This document shows positions 15,404-16,470 of a stretch of 16,470 nucleotides of DNA, piece after piece. This DNA comes from Planctomycetales bacterium. Lineage in GTDB: Bacteria; Planctomycetota; Planctomycetia; Planctomycetales; Planctomycetaceae. Below the pieces are notes generated by a model. The model made no database searches. It saw nothing but the letters and a program-made list of their open reading frames with translations, and was not told where the DNA came from. The translations under genes were made by a program, and so were the position numbers. The stretch spans positions 1-16,470 of the forward strand of contig JAGVKR010000281.1 in the NCBI GenBank assembly GCA_020050375.1, in the 5' to 3' direction. Numbering within the stretch: position 1 is the stretch's first letter; the number at the start of each line of letters is the position of its first letter.

Positions 15404-16470
15404 ATGCGCGCATTGAGAAGGCATCCTGCATTCTGCCTGTCGATTTCGCTTGGCTGCATTTCGATCTGCCTTTTGGCTTCGCCGGGGCAAACCCGCGCCG
15501 AGCCAAACGAGGTTCCCGGAGCGGCGCGCGTGGAAGCCGGATCTGTAGAAACCACCCCGTCGTTCACCGACGTGATCCAGGCGGGGGCCAAACTGCTGGG
15601 GAAGGGATCTCGTAGCGACGGGCCCGCTAAAGAGACACAGGAAGCCGAACCCAAAGGAACGTCGTCTTCGACGACGAAAAAGGCCGCCTTGGCGGCGATT
15701 CCGCTCGATCAACTCGCACCCGAGCAGAAACAGCGCGCGACAGCGCTTCTGAAGGCATCGAGCTTCTATCGCCGCCTTCCCAAGGTGACCTTTTCGATCG
15801 AACCCGAAGTCTACAATTATTTTCTGGCCCATCCAGATGTGGCCGTCAGCATCTGGCGGGCCATGAAGATCTCGAAGCTCCAGATGTGGCAGACGAGTCG
15901 ATTCGAGTACGAAGCCGACTCGGGAGACGGATCCACCGGTCAACTCGAGGTTCTCTACGCCGGCCCGGAAAAAATCCTGGTCGTTTGCAACGGCATTTAC
16001 AAGAGCCCGCTGTTTGCCAAGCCGATCGAAGCCCGCTCGTTGCTTTTGCTCCAGACCAGTTTCTTCCGCGAAACTGACGGCCTGGTGTACGTCACGCATC
16101 GCGCCGATCTGTTTGTCGAGTTCCCCTCGCAAACGATCGACGTGGTTTCGAAGATCTTCTCTCCTCTGACCGTGGCGATGACCGATCGCACGTTCTCCGA
16201 GATCAGCCTGTTCCTGAAAATGATGTCGCTGGCCATGCAGCGCCGGCCCGACTGGGTCGAGCAGATTGCCGGCAAGATGGACGGCGTCCCCGACGTTCGC
16301 AAAACGCAGGTTTTGGAACTCACTTTCCAGGTTTACACGGCGGCGCAAAAGCGACTGCTGGAACGTGTGGCCGACAAAGAGGGGAACCCGCTTGGCGCGC
16401 GAAGCTCGAATCGGTCGGAAGGCGGTGCGCCAATGGGCATCGTCCCCGCCGCCGGTTCGGAAACCGTTCC
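15404..16470 (+). CDS. Secreted protein of unknown function, 3' end outside window
   Basis: ATG 15404 has a strong purine-rich site (GGGGGAAAGG, 15388-15397) and opens a frame with no stop to the window end: 355 codons. A signal peptide is clear: MRALRRH, hydrophobic CLSISLGCISICLLA, likely cleavage after TRA. Residues 33-95 are a low-complexity Ser/Thr/Lys/Glu/Pro-rich linker. A conserved-looking core starts near 105 with 'ASSFYRRLPKVTFSIEPEVYNYFLAHPDVAVSIWRAMKISK', then beta-rich 'LEVLYAGPEKILVVCNGIYKS' and 'GLVYVTHRADLFVEFPSQTIDVVSKI', then helices to about 315 and a second low-complexity tail. No enzyme motif seen. The style matches uncharacterised planctomycete secreted proteins. An antisense open frame (15188-16348) is a codon-bias shadow. 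Confidence 0.85.
   Translation, partial: MRALRRHPAFCLSISLGCISICLLASPGQTRAEPNEVPGAARVEAGSVETTPSFTDVIQAGAKLLGKGSRSDGPAKETQEAEPKGTSSSTTKKAALAAIPLDQLAPEQKQRATALLKASSFYRRLPKVTFSIEPEVYNYFLAHPDVAVSIWRAMKISKLQMWQTSRFEYEADSGDGSTGQLEVLYAGPEKILVVCNGIYKSPLFAKPIEARSLLLLQTSFFRETDGLVYVTHRADLFVEFPSQTIDVVSKIFSPLTVAMTDRTFSEISLFLKMMSLAMQRRPDWVEQIAGKMDGVPDVRKTQVLELTFQVYTAAQKRLLERVADKEGNPLGARSSNRSEGGAPMGIVPAAGSETV

Noticed and set aside
15188..16348. 386-codon open frame on the minus strand
   Set aside because: It lies opposite the plus-strand gene at 15404, which has a strong ribosome-binding site and signal peptide. The antisense frame is Arg/Gly-rich with no recognisable domain: a shadow of GC-rich codon use.

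Overview
The window looks like a planctomycete chromosome fragment. It is GC-rich. It carries several large secreted proteins with Sec-type signal peptides, a PQQ-type beta-propeller beginning with the 'DDWAQFRGP' mature end that is common in that phylum, an LSm/SH3-like plus trypsin-like protease, and many small palindromic repeats in the gaps between genes. This assignment is by recognition of protein style, not by a search. I see no rRNA, tRNA, CRISPR array, integrase or transposase.

Layout. 1-558: 3' part of a cytochrome c-like protein with a C-terminal CxxCH. 685-785: copy 1 of a 101-bp palindromic repeat, which runs into the 5' end of a secreted GNSGGP serine protease (stop at 1784). 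1784-1966: a second, different element with inverted ends. 2119-3861: a secreted 580-residue protein with an internal duplication. 3894-4028: copy 2 of the 101-bp repeat, then a 16-bp tandem duplication. 4070-5239 (minus): a free-standing thioester-reductase/epimerase-like dehydrogenase. It is divergent from 5422-6840, a class III (glutamate-semialdehyde-type) aminotransferase, and 6944-7702, a PhyH-type 2-oxoglutarate/Fe(II) oxygenase. 7882-9348: a secreted propeller with a pair of EF-hands. Stop 11882: a large secreted glycoside-hydrolase-like protein. 11962-12903: a class IV aminotransferase. 12907-14667 (minus): a secreted protein of unknown function, convergent with a 3-bp gap. 14668-15403: a 736-bp divergent intergenic region with several hairpins. 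15404 to the end: a secreted protein cut by the window edge; it has no stop inside the window.

How the genes may work together. The reductase, aminotransferase and oxygenase could convert an acyl thioester to an aldehyde, then to an amine, and then hydroxylate it; this is inference from family chemistry and proximity. The propeller, the glycoside-hydrolase-like protein and the class IV aminotransferase are co-directional, but the gap between the first two is filled by repeats, so a shared operon is uncertain. The secreted proteins are probably exported to the periplasm or beyond.

The most notable structural theme is the number of different palindromic repeats (at least five kinds). Two of them lie directly before signal peptides whose obvious start codon is missing, so the repeats themselves seem to provide the start codons or the N-terminal extensions.
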